The notes beneath the pieces are model-generated. The model ran no database searches and had not been told where the DNA came from. It saw only the letters and a list, made by a program, of their open reading frames with translations. A stretch of DNA of 64,000 nt from Bin5 sp965261695 (GTDB taxonomy: Bacteria; Chloroflexota; Anaerolineae; Caldilineales; Caldilineaceae), in assembly GCA_965261695.1 (NCBI GenBank), contig OZ253474.1, positions 1,426,001 to 1,490,000 on the forward strand, read 5' to 3'. A program made the translations under genes and the position numbers. Position 1 is the stretch's first letter, and each line of letters opens with the position of its first letter. This document shows positions 32,873 to 41,594 of the stretch, piece by piece.

Positions 32873-34194
32873 GCGTACTCCAGCGCCGGTTCCAGTTGCC
32901 ACGGGGTCTGCATGACACCGTGCATGAAGGAGAGCGGCGCTTCGCCGGTGATGGTGAGGCGAGGATGTGCTTCGACCTCTGCCCGCAGGCTGGGGCTGAC
33001 GTAGAAGTCTTCCAGGCTCAGCGTATCGCGGATAAAGACCATCCTGGCTTCGTCCTGGGGTTCGGCGCAGATGCGCAGGGCGACCTCCAGCGCGCGTTGG
33101 TCGTCGGCGAAGGTGAGGGGCAGGTGGGAGCGGGTGGCGCTGAAGATGCCGGAGGTCACCGCGTTCATATAGGTCGCCTGCCAGTCGATCTTGCGGAAGA
33201 CCCGCGCCGTAGTTACGTTGGCCAGGCCCAGGCCGGAGACATTGCCATGGGTCTCTTCGGTCAGGTCGAGAACGGTGATGATGGCCACGTCCACTTTCCC
33301 GAAATTCTCAGGCTGGCGGGGGATGCTCAGGCGGCTGATGACGTTGGTGTCCATGCCGGTGCCGGAGATGTTCTTGCCCAGGTCGCGCACGACCAGCACG
33401 TCCACGGCTGCGAAGGGGATCTGGGCCAGGTATTCCTTGGCCTTGACCAGCAGATCGGCCTCTTTTTTCGTGCCCACCTCGGCTGCGGTCAGGCCGGCGA
33501 TGAGCGCGGTATCCTCATAGGCGTTTTCGACCGGGCAGATGGCGCCGCGGAAGTTGGTATTTGTCTCGTAAACGCGCGCGGCCGGTTCCAGGTAGATCTG
33601 GAAATTCCTGCCGCCGCCGCTATGCATCATGGAGGCGCCGTGCTGTTTTCCCCAGCCGATGACGCTCATCTTGGAAGGGCCGCTCTCCAGGTGGCTGCGG
33701 AAGTCGGTGTGCGGCTTGATGCGGCTGACCAGGACCGCATGATCGGCGGCCATCGAATCCTTGCCCTGGCAGACCGCCGGCCCGTTGGGGATGCGGCCAA
33801 TCTCCTCCACCTCCATCGTCGCGCGGATCTCAACGCCGATCGCCTCTTCGGTCACGCCCATGCCGGCGAGGATTTCCTTCTGTCCGTCGACGGTTGCACC
33901 GCCGTGGCTGCCCATGGCCGGCACGACGTATGGCCTCATGCCGGCGGCCTTGAGGTGATCGGCGGCGGCGCGTACGATGCGGGCGAGATTTGCGACGCCG
34001 CGGCTGCCGGCGCCGATAGCGACCGAATCGCCCGGCTGCATCGGCGCCATGATACCGCTCTCGGTCAGGGCCTTGCCCACTGCGGCGTGTATGTCATCGA
34101 CCTGGGGCGTGTCGAAAGTCTGATGGACGGCCAGCAGCGTATCCGGCAGTGTGGCCGGGAAGCGAATATCCTGGATGTCTTCAAGCAGGTTCAT
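32869..34194 (-). CDS. LarA-like (DUF2088) nickel-type racemase/epimerase family protein
   Basis: The 441-residue protein starts at ATG 34194 with AGGAG seven bases upstream. It resembles lactate-racemase-domain proteins: VVPAMGSHGGATVDGQKEIL near 90-110, SRIKPHTDFRSHLESGPSKM at about 157-176, then VVRDLGKNISGTGMDTNV in the C-terminal half. Characterised LarA racemises lactate with a nickel pincer cofactor made by LarB, LarC and LarE, none of which is in the window. Translationally coupled to pdxA2, it could epimerise a 2-hydroxy acid such as threonate or erythronate before phosphorylation. That role is inference from context. Confidence 0.8.
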   Translation of the reverse strand: MNLLEDIQDIRFPATLPDTLLAVHQTFDTPQVDDIHAAVGKALTESGIMAPMQPGDSVAIGAGSRGVANLARIVRAAADHLKAAGMRPYVVPAMGSHGGATVDGQKEILAGMGVTEEAIGVEIRATMEVEEIGRIPNGPAVCQGKDSMAADHAVLVSRIKPHTDFRSHLESGPSKMSVIGWGKQHGASMMHSGGGRNFQIYLEPAARVYETNTNFRGAICPVENAYEDTALIAGLTAAEVGTKKEADLLVKAKEYLAQIPFAAVDVLVVRDLGKNISGTGMDTNVISRLSIPRQPENFGKVDVAIITVLDLTEETHGNVSGLGLANVTTARVFRKIDWQATYMNAVTSGIFSATRSHLPLTFADDQRALEVALRICAEPQDEARMVFIRDTLSLEDFYVSPSLRAEVEAHPRLTITGEAPLSFMHGVMQTPWQLEPALEYA

Positions 34195-34254
34195 ATTATT
34201 TCTCCTTCGTTTTGATAGTACAGGCCAGATTGGCAGGGTCTTCGCAGAATTGTC

Positions 34255-34919
34255 TCATGAGTCTTCCAGTTTACCCGTCGAATAGGCCTTAATTTCCTCA
34301 AATCGTCGTAAACGGTCTCCGGTTTTTGCAATCTCTTTAAGATAAAACTCAAGCATGATGTCACACATTGGAGGATCCACTGCTTGCGAGAAGGTTGCGT
34401 ATTCATCACAATGTTGTTGGAATTCGCAATCTGTATCTGACCCCAGCCAAGCGCACCGATAGTCAGGCAGTCCCAACTCAAGAATTCAATTGGCACAAAA
34501 TGGATACGGGAGAAAACAGCATTGGTTCCCTGTAGATCATACTGCACCATCAGGACCACGAAGTAATTCTTGTCGTCCTCATAGAATCGCGTCAGCCGTT
34601 CAACCGATGTCAAATTCGGCATGTTGAATTTGGTGCTTCTTCGGTGTGTTTTGACATCAATAACGTAGTAGTTGCCGTCCACATCCCGAAAAGCCAAATC
34701 TGCCATTGCCCGGCGCGCAAAGTCGATCGAGTATTCGGATACCCAGTCTCCCAAAACGGCATCAAGGTTTCGGGCAAGAATGTCCTGAATCGCATCACCT
34801 GCCGCACGGGTACTCTCTAGTGTACTGGGAGTAAGGAAATCCGATTGCTCGGTAAGCAGGTCAAGTGTTTCCCGTTCGATGGCAACAAATGCCTGGCCGG
34901 AAAAAATCCTGCTTTTCAT
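34255..34919 (-). pseudogene. Type II restriction endonuclease (EcoRV/HincII-like D...DxK), probable C-terminal frameshift
   Basis: From ATG 34919 the protein carries Asp74 and then VIDVKTH with Asp88 and Lys90. The spacing is like that of the catalytic D...DxK of EcoRV and HincII, which cut DNA at a specific palindrome. Normal-looking coding continues to about 34410. There the better reading moves to the next frame, which gives FSQAVDPPMCDIMLEFYLKE and ends with a natural charged tail at 34255. The original frame instead runs on with unlikely sequence to 34191. The stretch is visibly AT-richer than its neighbours, suggesting transfer. It could also be intact if the shift is a sequencing error. 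Confidence 0.68.
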
Positions 34920-34955
34920 GACTCAACCTCCGACTTGAAAAGCTGAGGTTGGGTC

Positions 34956-35957
34956 TTAGGGGAATTCGCAGCCTGTGATTTTTTTGAAACTTTTCTGTTC
35001 AGCCAATGTGTTGCGCTCCCAGAATACACCATCTGCATAGCCCTGTATAGTCGGATTGTCAGCGGCCAGGGCCAGACGCTTTTCGGCCAGGCAGCAGTAG
35101 TCCCACTCGATTTCAACGCCGACAAAGCGGCGTCCCAGCTTTTTTGCGACCACTGATGTCGTGCCGGAGCCGAGGAAGGGGTCGAAGACGACGGCATCGG
35201 GCTTGCTGCTCGCCAGAATGACTTTGGCCAACAGCTTTTCCGGCTTCTGGGTCGGGTGATCGGTATTCTCCGGCATCGACCAGAAGGGGACGGTTAGATC
35301 GGTCCACAGATTCGACGGATGGGTGGGGCGAAAGCGCCCTTCTGAAAGAGCGGGCGAAGCGTCGGCGCTACCAGGGGCAGATTCCTGCCAGTCCTTGGGC
35401 GCGCCGTTCTCGTCGGTGTACGGGGCGCGCACGCGGCGCGTGAGTTTGACCGCATCCAGGTTGAACACGTAGTCATCGGAAAGGGTGCAAAACCAGATGT
35501 CCTCGGCGGCGTTCTTCCAGTTGGCGCTTGCGCCCCGGCCCTTTTCCCGCTCCCATGTGATCCGATTGCGCACAATAAAGTGACTTTGCGCGACGCGGTG
35601 GATTGCGGCAGAGGAGCGCCAATCACCGCAGACATAGAGTGAACCGTTCGGCTTGAGTAGACGCGCCATTTGCGGCAGCCAGCCCGTCAACCACACTTCG
35701 TATGCGTCCAATGAGCGCGCCGCGAAGGCGCGGCCATTGAACTGCTTGGAAAGATTATAGGGCGGATCGACAAAGATGAGGTCGGCAAAGTGGTCGGGCA
35801 GATAATCCAGCGCGGCCATTGTATTCTGGTGGATTGTGCGGTCCAGGATCGCGTCAAGCTGGACCGACTCTTGCAAAGTGAGCAGGCGATTGCCATAGCG
35901 TGCGCGCTCGGTGTCACTCAATGTGATTGTGCGGTTTCGGGGCGCAGGCGACTTCAC
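34956..35957 (-). CDS. Type II DNA methyltransferase, class beta (N6-adenine or N4-cytosine)
   Basis: The 333-residue enzyme has catalytic motif IV DPPYNL at 64-69 before the S-adenosylmethionine motif FDPFLGSGTT at 258-267, the order of class beta methyltransferases. Motif X-like NTDHPTQKPEKLLAK lies between. It would protect the host site cut by the endonuclease encoded 36 bases downstream. The start is GTG 35957, with AGGAGG ten bases upstream. This GTG overlaps the stop codon of the hexulose-phosphate-synthase-like gene as GTGA. Recognition sequence cannot be read from the protein. Confidence 0.9.
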   Translation of the reverse strand: MKSPAPRNRTITLSDTERARYGNRLLTLQESVQLDAILDRTIHQNTMAALDYLPDHFADLIFVDPPYNLSKQFNGRAFAARSLDAYEVWLTGWLPQMARLLKPNGSLYVCGDWRSSAAIHRVAQSHFIVRNRITWEREKGRGASANWKNAAEDIWFCTLSDDYVFNLDAVKLTRRVRAPYTDENGAPKDWQESAPGSADASPALSEGRFRPTHPSNLWTDLTVPFWSMPENTDHPTQKPEKLLAKVILASSKPDAVVFDPFLGSGTTSVVAKKLGRRFVGVEIEWDYCCLAEKRLALAADNPTIQGYADGVFWERNTLAEQKSFKKITGCEFP

Positions 35958-36640
35958 GGTTCTTGCCCTCCTTTGACCTTGGCTACAATCTCCCGCAGCA
36001 GGCCTTCAAAATCGTCGGTGGCCGCGGTGAAGGCATCGGAGGCGATCACCAGCGGCGCGCCGAAGACGACGATCTCGGCGCCCATTTGGATCGTTTCGAT
36101 GGCCTGCTCGACCGTCAACCCGCCCACGGCCTGCACGGGGATGTCGACGGCGGCGAGGATGGCCGGCAGGTCGTCAAGAGGGCTGAGGCCGGGGATCATG
36201 TTGCGCTCATCGAAGCCGGTGTGAACGATGATGACATCGACGCCCATCTCCTGGGCCTCTTTGGCGCGGCCCGCTTTGTCGGCGCAGAGCATCACATCGC
36301 ACATGACTTTGCCGCCGCAGCGCTGCGCCATTTTCACCTGTTCGATGATGCTGGCATCGTGGGCGACACCCATGACGACAACGTAATCGGCGCCGGCCTG
36401 GAACATCATCTCCGCCTCAAGGCCGGCCCCATCCATCGTCTTCAGGTCGGCCACAATCGGATGATCGGGGAAGGCCGCGCGCATGGCGCGCACGCTGTGC
36501 AGCCCCTCGGCCAGGATCAGGGGCGTGCCGGCCTCCAACCAGTCCACGCCGGCGCGCACGGCCGCGCCCGCCAACTCCAAAGCCTCATCAATGGATGTTA
36601 CGTCCAGGGAAACCTGGATGAGTGGGGCTTTCTTCGACAC
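35954..36640 (-). CDS. 3-hexulose-6-phosphate synthase-like / OMP decarboxylase-superfamily protein
   Basis: The 228-residue barrel begins at a GTG (36640) with ACGGAG upstream. The superfamily signature is clear: IVADLKTMDGAGLEAEMMFQ has the Asp-x-Lys-x-x-Asp triad, and IIVHTGFDERN, VQAVGGLTVEQAI and EIVVFGAPLV complete the phosphate site. Relatives condense formaldehyde with ribulose 5-phosphate or decarboxylate 3-keto-L-gulonate 6-phosphate. No phosphohexulose isomerase is nearby, so a sugar-acid decarboxylase is equally likely. Its stop overlaps the methyltransferase start, an accidental-looking coupling of metabolism to DNA defence. Confidence 0.85.
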   Translation of the reverse strand: MSKKAPLIQVSLDVTSIDEALELAGAAVRAGVDWLEAGTPLILAEGLHSVRAMRAAFPDHPIVADLKTMDGAGLEAEMMFQAGADYVVVMGVAHDASIIEQVKMAQRCGGKVMCDVMLCADKAGRAKEAQEMGVDVIIVHTGFDERNMIPGLSPLDDLPAILAAVDIPVQAVGGLTVEQAIETIQMGAEIVVFGAPLVIASDAFTAATDDFEGLLREIVAKVKGGQEP

Positions 36641-36738
36641 AAGAGGACTCCGTAAGGGGTGGAAAGTGGAATGCCAATATGTTGTTGCTTTGACACATCA
36701 TCGAGGACGGGGCAGTCTGAATTGCCTGCAACCCTCTC

Positions 36739-37350
36739 TCAACTGACCTCAGAAAACACGGCGCACACGGAAACGGCGAATCCATCCAACAAGACGGACG
36801 TGGCGTCTGCGCCTTCGTCGAACTCACCGTGGAGGGCGTAGGTCTGCTCGTCCAATGTCAGAACGGTGATCGACCTCTGCGCGGGATCAACGATCCAGTA
36901 TTCGGGGATGCCCGTCTGCGCGTATTCGCGGCGTTTGGTCACCCTATCCCGGCGCGGATCATCGGGGCTGACGACCTCCATGACCAGATCGGCGCCCTGC
37001 CAGAACTGATCGGAGCGGCGGTCTTCATGCTCTGTGCGCATGAAAAGGATATCCGGCTCTCTGAACTTGCCTTGCCAGAGTTGAACCCGCATGGGCGCAA
37101 GCAGAACTGTGCCCAGTTGTCGTGTGCGTATAAAGTTGTCCAGAAACTTAAACAGGGCGATGACCAATAGCTGATGCGACTGTGTTGGCATCGGCAGGAC
37201 CTCTATCTGCCCGTGTGAGTATTCGATGAGGTGGTTGGTGTCGAGCGCGAGGTATTCCTCCTCGCTCCAGTGACCCTGGGCGGGGAAGAGTTGCGCGATC
37301 TCCCAAGTGGGTTCGGCTGTGCTGTCGGGTATCGGCGGCGAATAGGCCAT
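36739..37350 (-). CDS. Uma2-family (DUF820) putative nuclease
   Basis: The 203-residue protein has full family length, with GAGG upstream of its ATG. Key blocks are HWSEEEYLALDTNHLIEYSH, REPDILFM with the Asp, LVMEVVSPDD with the Glu, KRREYAQTGIPEYWIVDP with a lysine-containing helix and strand, and a C-terminal LLDGFAVSV. The fold is PD-(D/E)xK, but no activity is established for the family. It is intact, unlike the Uma2 gene at 24011. It may be the first gene of the unit running into hps, methyltransferase and endonuclease. Confidence 0.88.
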   Translation of the reverse strand: MAYSPPIPDSTAEPTWEIAQLFPAQGHWSEEEYLALDTNHLIEYSHGQIEVLPMPTQSHQLLVIALFKFLDNFIRTRQLGTVLLAPMRVQLWQGKFREPDILFMRTEHEDRRSDQFWQGADLVMEVVSPDDPRRDRVTKRREYAQTGIPEYWIVDPAQRSITVLTLDEQTYALHGEFDEGADATSVLLDGFAVSVCAVFSEVS

Positions 37351-37394
37351 GTCCTACCTCGCTTCCATGTGGGACAGAATCGAGTCTGTGCGTT

Positions 37395-38435
37395 TCACGC
37401 GTCCAGGCGGAGGACCGATTTCACGTTTTCGCCCTGCTCCATTGCCTCGAATGCCTCTTCCCAGTCCTCGAGCGGGTAGATGCCGCCGATGACGGGCGCC
37501 AGATTCACCTGCCCCGTGGAGAGCAGCGCCAGCACGCGCTCCCAGGTGGGGTAGAGGTGGCTGAAGGTGCCCTGGAGCGTTACGGCTTTGCCGACCAGCG
37601 GGTCGAGGCTGAAATCCAAGGGTTGCGGCCCCCAGCCGATCTTGGTGATGCGGCCATTGGGGCGCACCAGTTCCAACGACTGTTGCAGCGCTTTGCTGAC
37701 GCCGGTGGCTTCGATGACCAGGTCGGCGCCGAAGCCGTCGCCCAGTGAGCGGATCAGGGCCATCGCATCGTCGCGCTGGACGTTGAGCGTGTGATCGGCG
37801 CCCAGCTCAGCCGCCACTTCCATGCGCTTGGCGTCGGCGTCGGTACCGAGAATGACGAGCGTCCCTGCGCCGCGGATGCGTGCGATCTGCAAGGCCATGA
37901 TGCCAATCGGGCCAGGGCCCTGGATCACGACCAGGTCACCGGGTTTCATGGTCGTTTTTTCGACCAGCGCGTTGTAGGCGACGCAGATGGGTTCGGTGAG
38001 GGCGGCGTGTTCGTCAGGCACGTTCTCCGGCACGCGATGCAGGATTTGCGGGCGGGCAGCCACATAGCGGGTCATGGAGCCGTCGGCCAGCGCGCCGTAG
38101 CCGAGGCGATTCGGGCAGAGGTTGTAGTCGCCGCTCAGGCAGTAGACACAGGCCCCGCAGATCTCAGCTGCGGTTTCTACCGCGACCCGGTCCCCGATCT
38201 GCCAATCGGAGACGTTGTCGCCGACATCGACGATGACCCCGGCAAATTCGTGGCCCAGCACGAGCGGCAGCGTGATCTCCCACGACTGCTTATTGCGCCA
38301 CATATGCACGTCGGAGCCGCAAACACCGGTGGCCTTTACCTCCACCAACACCTGCTCCGGCCCGATCTGCGGTTCGGGCACGTCCCGCATCTCAACTTCC
38401 TTATCGCCATATCCGTACTTGGCAACTGCTTTCAT
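37395..38435 (-). CDS. Zinc-dependent alcohol/polyol dehydrogenase (MDR, Tdh/sorbitol dehydrogenase-like)
   Basis: The 346-residue enzyme keeps both zinc sites. Catalytic ligands are Cys39 (GVCGSDVH), His62-Glu63 (LGHEF) and a later TEPICVAYNAL glutamate. Structural cysteines are 93, 96, 99 and 107 in EICGACVYCLSGDYNLCPNR. The Rossmann motif VIQGPGPIGIMALQ lies near 169. It should oxidise a polyol or sugar with NAD. It is transcribed alone from a promoter with a perfect TATAAT, and ends 44 bases before the Uma2 gene. It contrasts with the relative at 16409, which has lost the structural site. Confidence 0.93.
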   Translation of the reverse strand: MKAVAKYGYGDKEVEMRDVPEPQIGPEQVLVEVKATGVCGSDVHMWRNKQSWEITLPLVLGHEFAGVIVDVGDNVSDWQIGDRVAVETAAEICGACVYCLSGDYNLCPNRLGYGALADGSMTRYVAARPQILHRVPENVPDEHAALTEPICVAYNALVEKTTMKPGDLVVIQGPGPIGIMALQIARIRGAGTLVILGTDADAKRMEVAAELGADHTLNVQRDDAMALIRSLGDGFGADLVIEATGVSKALQQSLELVRPNGRITKIGWGPQPLDFSLDPLVGKAVTLQGTFSHLYPTWERVLALLSTGQVNLAPVIGGIYPLEDWEEAFEAMEQGENVKSVLRLDA

Positions 38436-38511
38436 AGGGCTGACTCGCTGGTTGTTCGAAGCCGGTGTCTTGTGCGGTCTCTGACGATTGGCACTGTAGT
38501 GATAATTAGAG

Positions 38512-38556
38512 ATTATAACCGATCTTATGGCGCGCTGACGAACCCGCCAGGCGGGT
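38512..38556 (-). promoter_or_regulatory. Perfect -10 box and adjacent inverted repeat upstream of the zinc dehydrogenase
   Basis: On the minus strand TATAAT (38517-38512) lies about 75 bases before the start codon at 38435. No good -35 is visible. Just upstream, ACCCGCC and GGCGGGT (38542-38556) form a seven-base inverted repeat around one base, in the -35 region. This suggests activator or repressor control instead of a strong constitutive promoter. Confidence 0.4.
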
Positions 38557-38638
38557 CAGGATTGAATCGATAATGGTCTTGGCATTAGGGGAAATTCGTG
38601 AACGGCGCGAGGAACCACGACGCGGTGGAGCAACCGCT

Positions 38639-39616
38639 TCAGATCGACAGTTTGTCGTGATGAAAGCAGGCCACGCTGTGCCCGTCCAGCTGAATCAGCT
38701 CGGGATCGGTGGATTCACATTCGGCGGTCTTCCAGGCGCAGCGAGGATGAAAGACGCAGCCGTGCGGTCGTTCGCCCAGCCCGGGAATGCGACCGGGGAT
38801 AGGATTGAGGACGTTCTTTTCGTGCAGATCGTGGGCGCAGCGGAGCAGGCCGATCGTGTAGGGATGACGCGGGCGGTGGAACAGTGCGGCGACGCTTCCC
38901 CATTCAACGACTTTACCGGCATACAGCACAATCGCTTCATCGGCGCTGGTTGCGACGACGCCCAGATCGTGTGCCACGAGCACGACAGACATCGTAAGAT
39001 CCCGCTTGAGCCGGTCAAGCAGGGCGAAAATCTGGGCCTCTACCGTGACATCAAGCCCCGTGGTCGGTTCGTCGGCGATCAACAGCACGGGCGACGGCGC
39101 CAGCGCCATCGCCAACACGATTCGCTGCTGCATACCACCGCTGAACTCATGCGGAAAGGCGTCCAGACGTGAGACCGCATCGGGGATCTCGACGCGCTCC
39201 ATCAGTTCGATCGCGTGGGCCTCCCGCTCCGCCTTCGACAGCGAAGTATGGTATTTCAGGACGCGCCTGATCTGTTCGCCGACGGTCAGCACCGGATTGA
39301 GCGCGCCGCTGGGGTCCTGCATCATGTAGGTAATGGCGCGGCCGCGCAGGCGCATCAGCTCCTGTCGGCTGATCTCCTGGCCTTGAAAAACGATACGATC
39401 GGCCTCCCATTCGCCGTTGGCGGCCAGACCATTGACGAGGGCCATGGCCGCGGAACTCTTGCCGCTGCCGCTCTCGCCCACAATGGCGACGGTCTGACCT
39501 GCGCCAACCGTGAGAGAAAGCCCGTTGACCGCGTTCAGGCGTTGGCGCCCGGCGCCATAGTGGACGCGCAGATTCTCTATTTGCAGGAGTGGGCGGGAGT
39601 CGTTAACGGTGCCCAT
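38639..39616 (-). CDS. Oligopeptide/dipeptide ABC transporter ATPase (DppD/OppD-like)
   Basis: The 325-residue ATPase has Walker A GESGSGKSS near 50, the signature FSGGMQQRIVLAMAL, Walker B LLIADEPTTGLD, and the family's extra C-terminal region with CVFHPRCAWKTAEC, where cysteines may hold an iron-sulfur cluster or zinc. It energises import at the inner face of the membrane with its partner at 41595. It is the last gene of the five-gene importer; its ATG shares a base with the stop of the DppC-like permease (TGATG). Confidence 0.93.
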   Translation of the reverse strand: MGTVNDSRPLLQIENLRVHYGAGRQRLNAVNGLSLTVGAGQTVAIVGESGSGKSSAAMALVNGLAANGEWEADRIVFQGQEISRQELMRLRGRAITYMMQDPSGALNPVLTVGEQIRRVLKYHTSLSKAEREAHAIELMERVEIPDAVSRLDAFPHEFSGGMQQRIVLAMALAPSPVLLIADEPTTGLDVTVEAQIFALLDRLKRDLTMSVVLVAHDLGVVATSADEAIVLYAGKVVEWGSVAALFHRPRHPYTIGLLRCAHDLHEKNVLNPIPGRIPGLGERPHGCVFHPRCAWKTAECESTDPELIQLDGHSVACFHHDKLSI

Positions 39617-40545
39617 CAGACTTCGGCCTCTTCGAAACGGTATTCGGGATCGAGCACGTTGCGGATGCCGTCGCCGAGCACGGAAAAGGCGAACACGAGC
39701 AGCGAGATAGTGAAGCCGGGGATGAAAATGTGCCAGAACTGTCGATTGAGAAAGTATTCCTGCGTTCTGGCCAGGATTTTGCCCAACTCGGGTTGGGGCT
39801 CAGCCGGGCCCAGTCCCAGAAACCCCAGCCCAGCCGTGCTGAAGACGGCCAGTCCCAGGTAGGTGGTTGACTGGATGACGACAGCGGTCAGGCAGTTCGG
39901 CGTCAGCTCAAATGCGACGATGCGCCAGACGGGCATGCCCATCAGCTGGGCGGCTTTGATGTAGGCGCGTTGCGCCTGCGGAATGGTGGAGCCGCGCATC
40001 GTTCTGGTCAGGCGCGGGGTGAATGTGAATACGAGAGCAAACACGATCGTCATCTCCGGCGTCGTGGTAATAGGCCCGATTTCTATCCCCTGCGTGCCCC
40101 AGGCCGCGACGAGAATGACGGCCAGCAGGATGCCGGGAAAGGTGAGCAGCGCATCGATCAGGCGCATCACGATCTCGTCGAAAAGCGAGCCTTGGAAGTA
40201 GCCGGTGAGGCTGCCGAGAACAATTGCCAGCAGGCTCGCCATGAGGACACTTGAAATCGAGATGACGAGGGTCGTGCGCGTGCCGTAGATGAGGCGGCTC
40301 AACATATCGCGGCCCAGCGAATCGCTCCCGATCAGCAGCCGCTCGCCGGTGGCCGTGGTTGACATCACGTCGATCGGCAGAAGTTCGCCGGCCGACGCCC
40401 TGAACTGCTGCGCGAAGTTATAGGGGGCGAGTTGCGGGCCAAAGACGGCGATCACCAGAAAGAATAGAACAAGAACCGATCCCAACACGACCAGTTTGTC
40501 GCCGATGAATCGGTTCCACAGAATACGAAAGCGGGCCGTATTCAC
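39616..40545 (-). CDS. Oligopeptide/dipeptide ABC transporter permease (DppC/OppC-like)
   Basis: The 309-residue permease has the DppC layout: an N-terminal span (LVVLGSVLVLFFLVIAVFG), a periplasmic loop with IGSDSLGRDMLSRLIYGTRT, and five further spans. The EAA-like coupling helix is YIKAAQLMGMPVWRIVAFEL. GLGFLGLGPAEPQPELGKIL near the C-terminus is diagnostic for the class. It forms the membrane pore with the DppB-like protein upstream (16 bases apart). Stop and next start overlap by one base. Confidence 0.93.
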   Translation of the reverse strand: MNTARFRILWNRFIGDKLVVLGSVLVLFFLVIAVFGPQLAPYNFAQQFRASAGELLPIDVMSTTATGERLLIGSDSLGRDMLSRLIYGTRTTLVISISSVLMASLLAIVLGSLTGYFQGSLFDEIVMRLIDALLTFPGILLAVILVAAWGTQGIEIGPITTTPEMTIVFALVFTFTPRLTRTMRGSTIPQAQRAYIKAAQLMGMPVWRIVAFELTPNCLTAVVIQSTTYLGLAVFSTAGLGFLGLGPAEPQPELGKILARTQEYFLNRQFWHIFIPGFTISLLVFAFSVLGDGIRNVLDPEYRFEEAEV

Positions 40546-40560
40546 AGATTGCCTCCAACG

Positions 40561-41514
40561 TCAGGTGCGCACACGCGGATCGAGGACACCGTACAGGATA
40601 TCGGTCAGCAGATTCAACAGGATGAAGACGGTTCCGATAACGAGCACGAGCGTTTGCAGGAGCGCGTACTCCTGTGTTTTGGCCGCCCGCACCAGGAACA
40701 GGCCGATGCCGGGCGTGCCGAACACGACTTCAACCAGGAATGTGCCGCGGAAGATCAGGCCGATCGTGTATCCGAGTACGGTGACGATGGGCAGGATGCC
40801 GTTGTGCAGCATATCCTTGATGACTACCCGATTGGGCAGGCCCATGATTCTTTCGAACTGAATGAACGGCTTGTTCTGGACATCGAACAGTTCGCCGCGG
40901 GTGATGCGGGCGACGATCCCGGCCTTGGCGAGGCCCAGGGCGATGGCCGGCAGCATCATACTTTGCAGCGAAAAGGTGATGTTGCGGGCAAAGTCGATCT
41001 GGCCGCTTATGGCCCAGCGATAGCGGAAAATCACGCCAAACACGAAGAGAAGGATGATCGCCAGCCAGAAATCGGGGACCGAATAGGTGGCGATGCTGGC
41101 GACCCTGGAGAGAGTGTCGAGCCAGGAGTTTGGCTTGACCACAGAGAGTGCGCCGATGGTAAGGCCGACGATAAGCGCAACCAGGGCACCGCCGAGCGTC
41201 AGCCAGAATGTGGTGAGAAGAGGCTTGCGCAGCATCTCAGCGATCGGCGTGCCGGGGGCCATTACGATCATTTCGCCGAAATCGCCGGAGAGTACGCCAC
41301 TGATCCAGCGCAGGTATTGGACGTGCATGGGGTCGTTCAGGCCCAATTCCTCGCGGATGCGTTCCTTCTGCTCAGGCGTGCCGAACATGCCGGCCAACGC
41401 CTCAACCGGTCCGCCCGGCGTGACATACAGCAGGCCGAAGGAGAGAAAGGTGATCAGAATCAGGGTCGGTATGGCGGAAACGATCCTCCGCCCGATGTAT
41501 TTGAGAAATGACAC
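40561..41514 (-). CDS. Oligopeptide/dipeptide ABC transporter permease (DppB/OppB-like)
   Basis: The 317-residue permease starts MSFLKYIGRRIVSAIPTLIL, the usual first span of DppB proteins. GGPVEALAGMFGTPEQKERI and LGLNDPMHVQYLRWISGVLS mark the periplasmic loop. The cytoplasmic coupling segment is GLAKAGIVARITRGELFD, and FLVEVVFGTPGIGLFLVRAA precedes the last span. It pairs with the DppC-like protein. The spacing of 80 bases to the ATPase gene upstream leaves room for a weak internal signal, but none is evident. Confidence 0.93.
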   Translation of the reverse strand: MSFLKYIGRRIVSAIPTLILITFLSFGLLYVTPGGPVEALAGMFGTPEQKERIREELGLNDPMHVQYLRWISGVLSGDFGEMIVMAPGTPIAEMLRKPLLTTFWLTLGGALVALIVGLTIGALSVVKPNSWLDTLSRVASIATYSVPDFWLAIILLFVFGVIFRYRWAISGQIDFARNITFSLQSMMLPAIALGLAKAGIVARITRGELFDVQNKPFIQFERIMGLPNRVVIKDMLHNGILPIVTVLGYTIGLIFRGTFLVEVVFGTPGIGLFLVRAAKTQEYALLQTLVLVIGTVFILLNLLTDILYGVLDPRVRT

Positions 41515-41594
41515 TGTGCAATGCGGCTCTTCAGGGATGCAGGCGGCGCTGCTCTGTTGGTGGCGCCGGGCAATGACATCGTACGACCGCGCCC

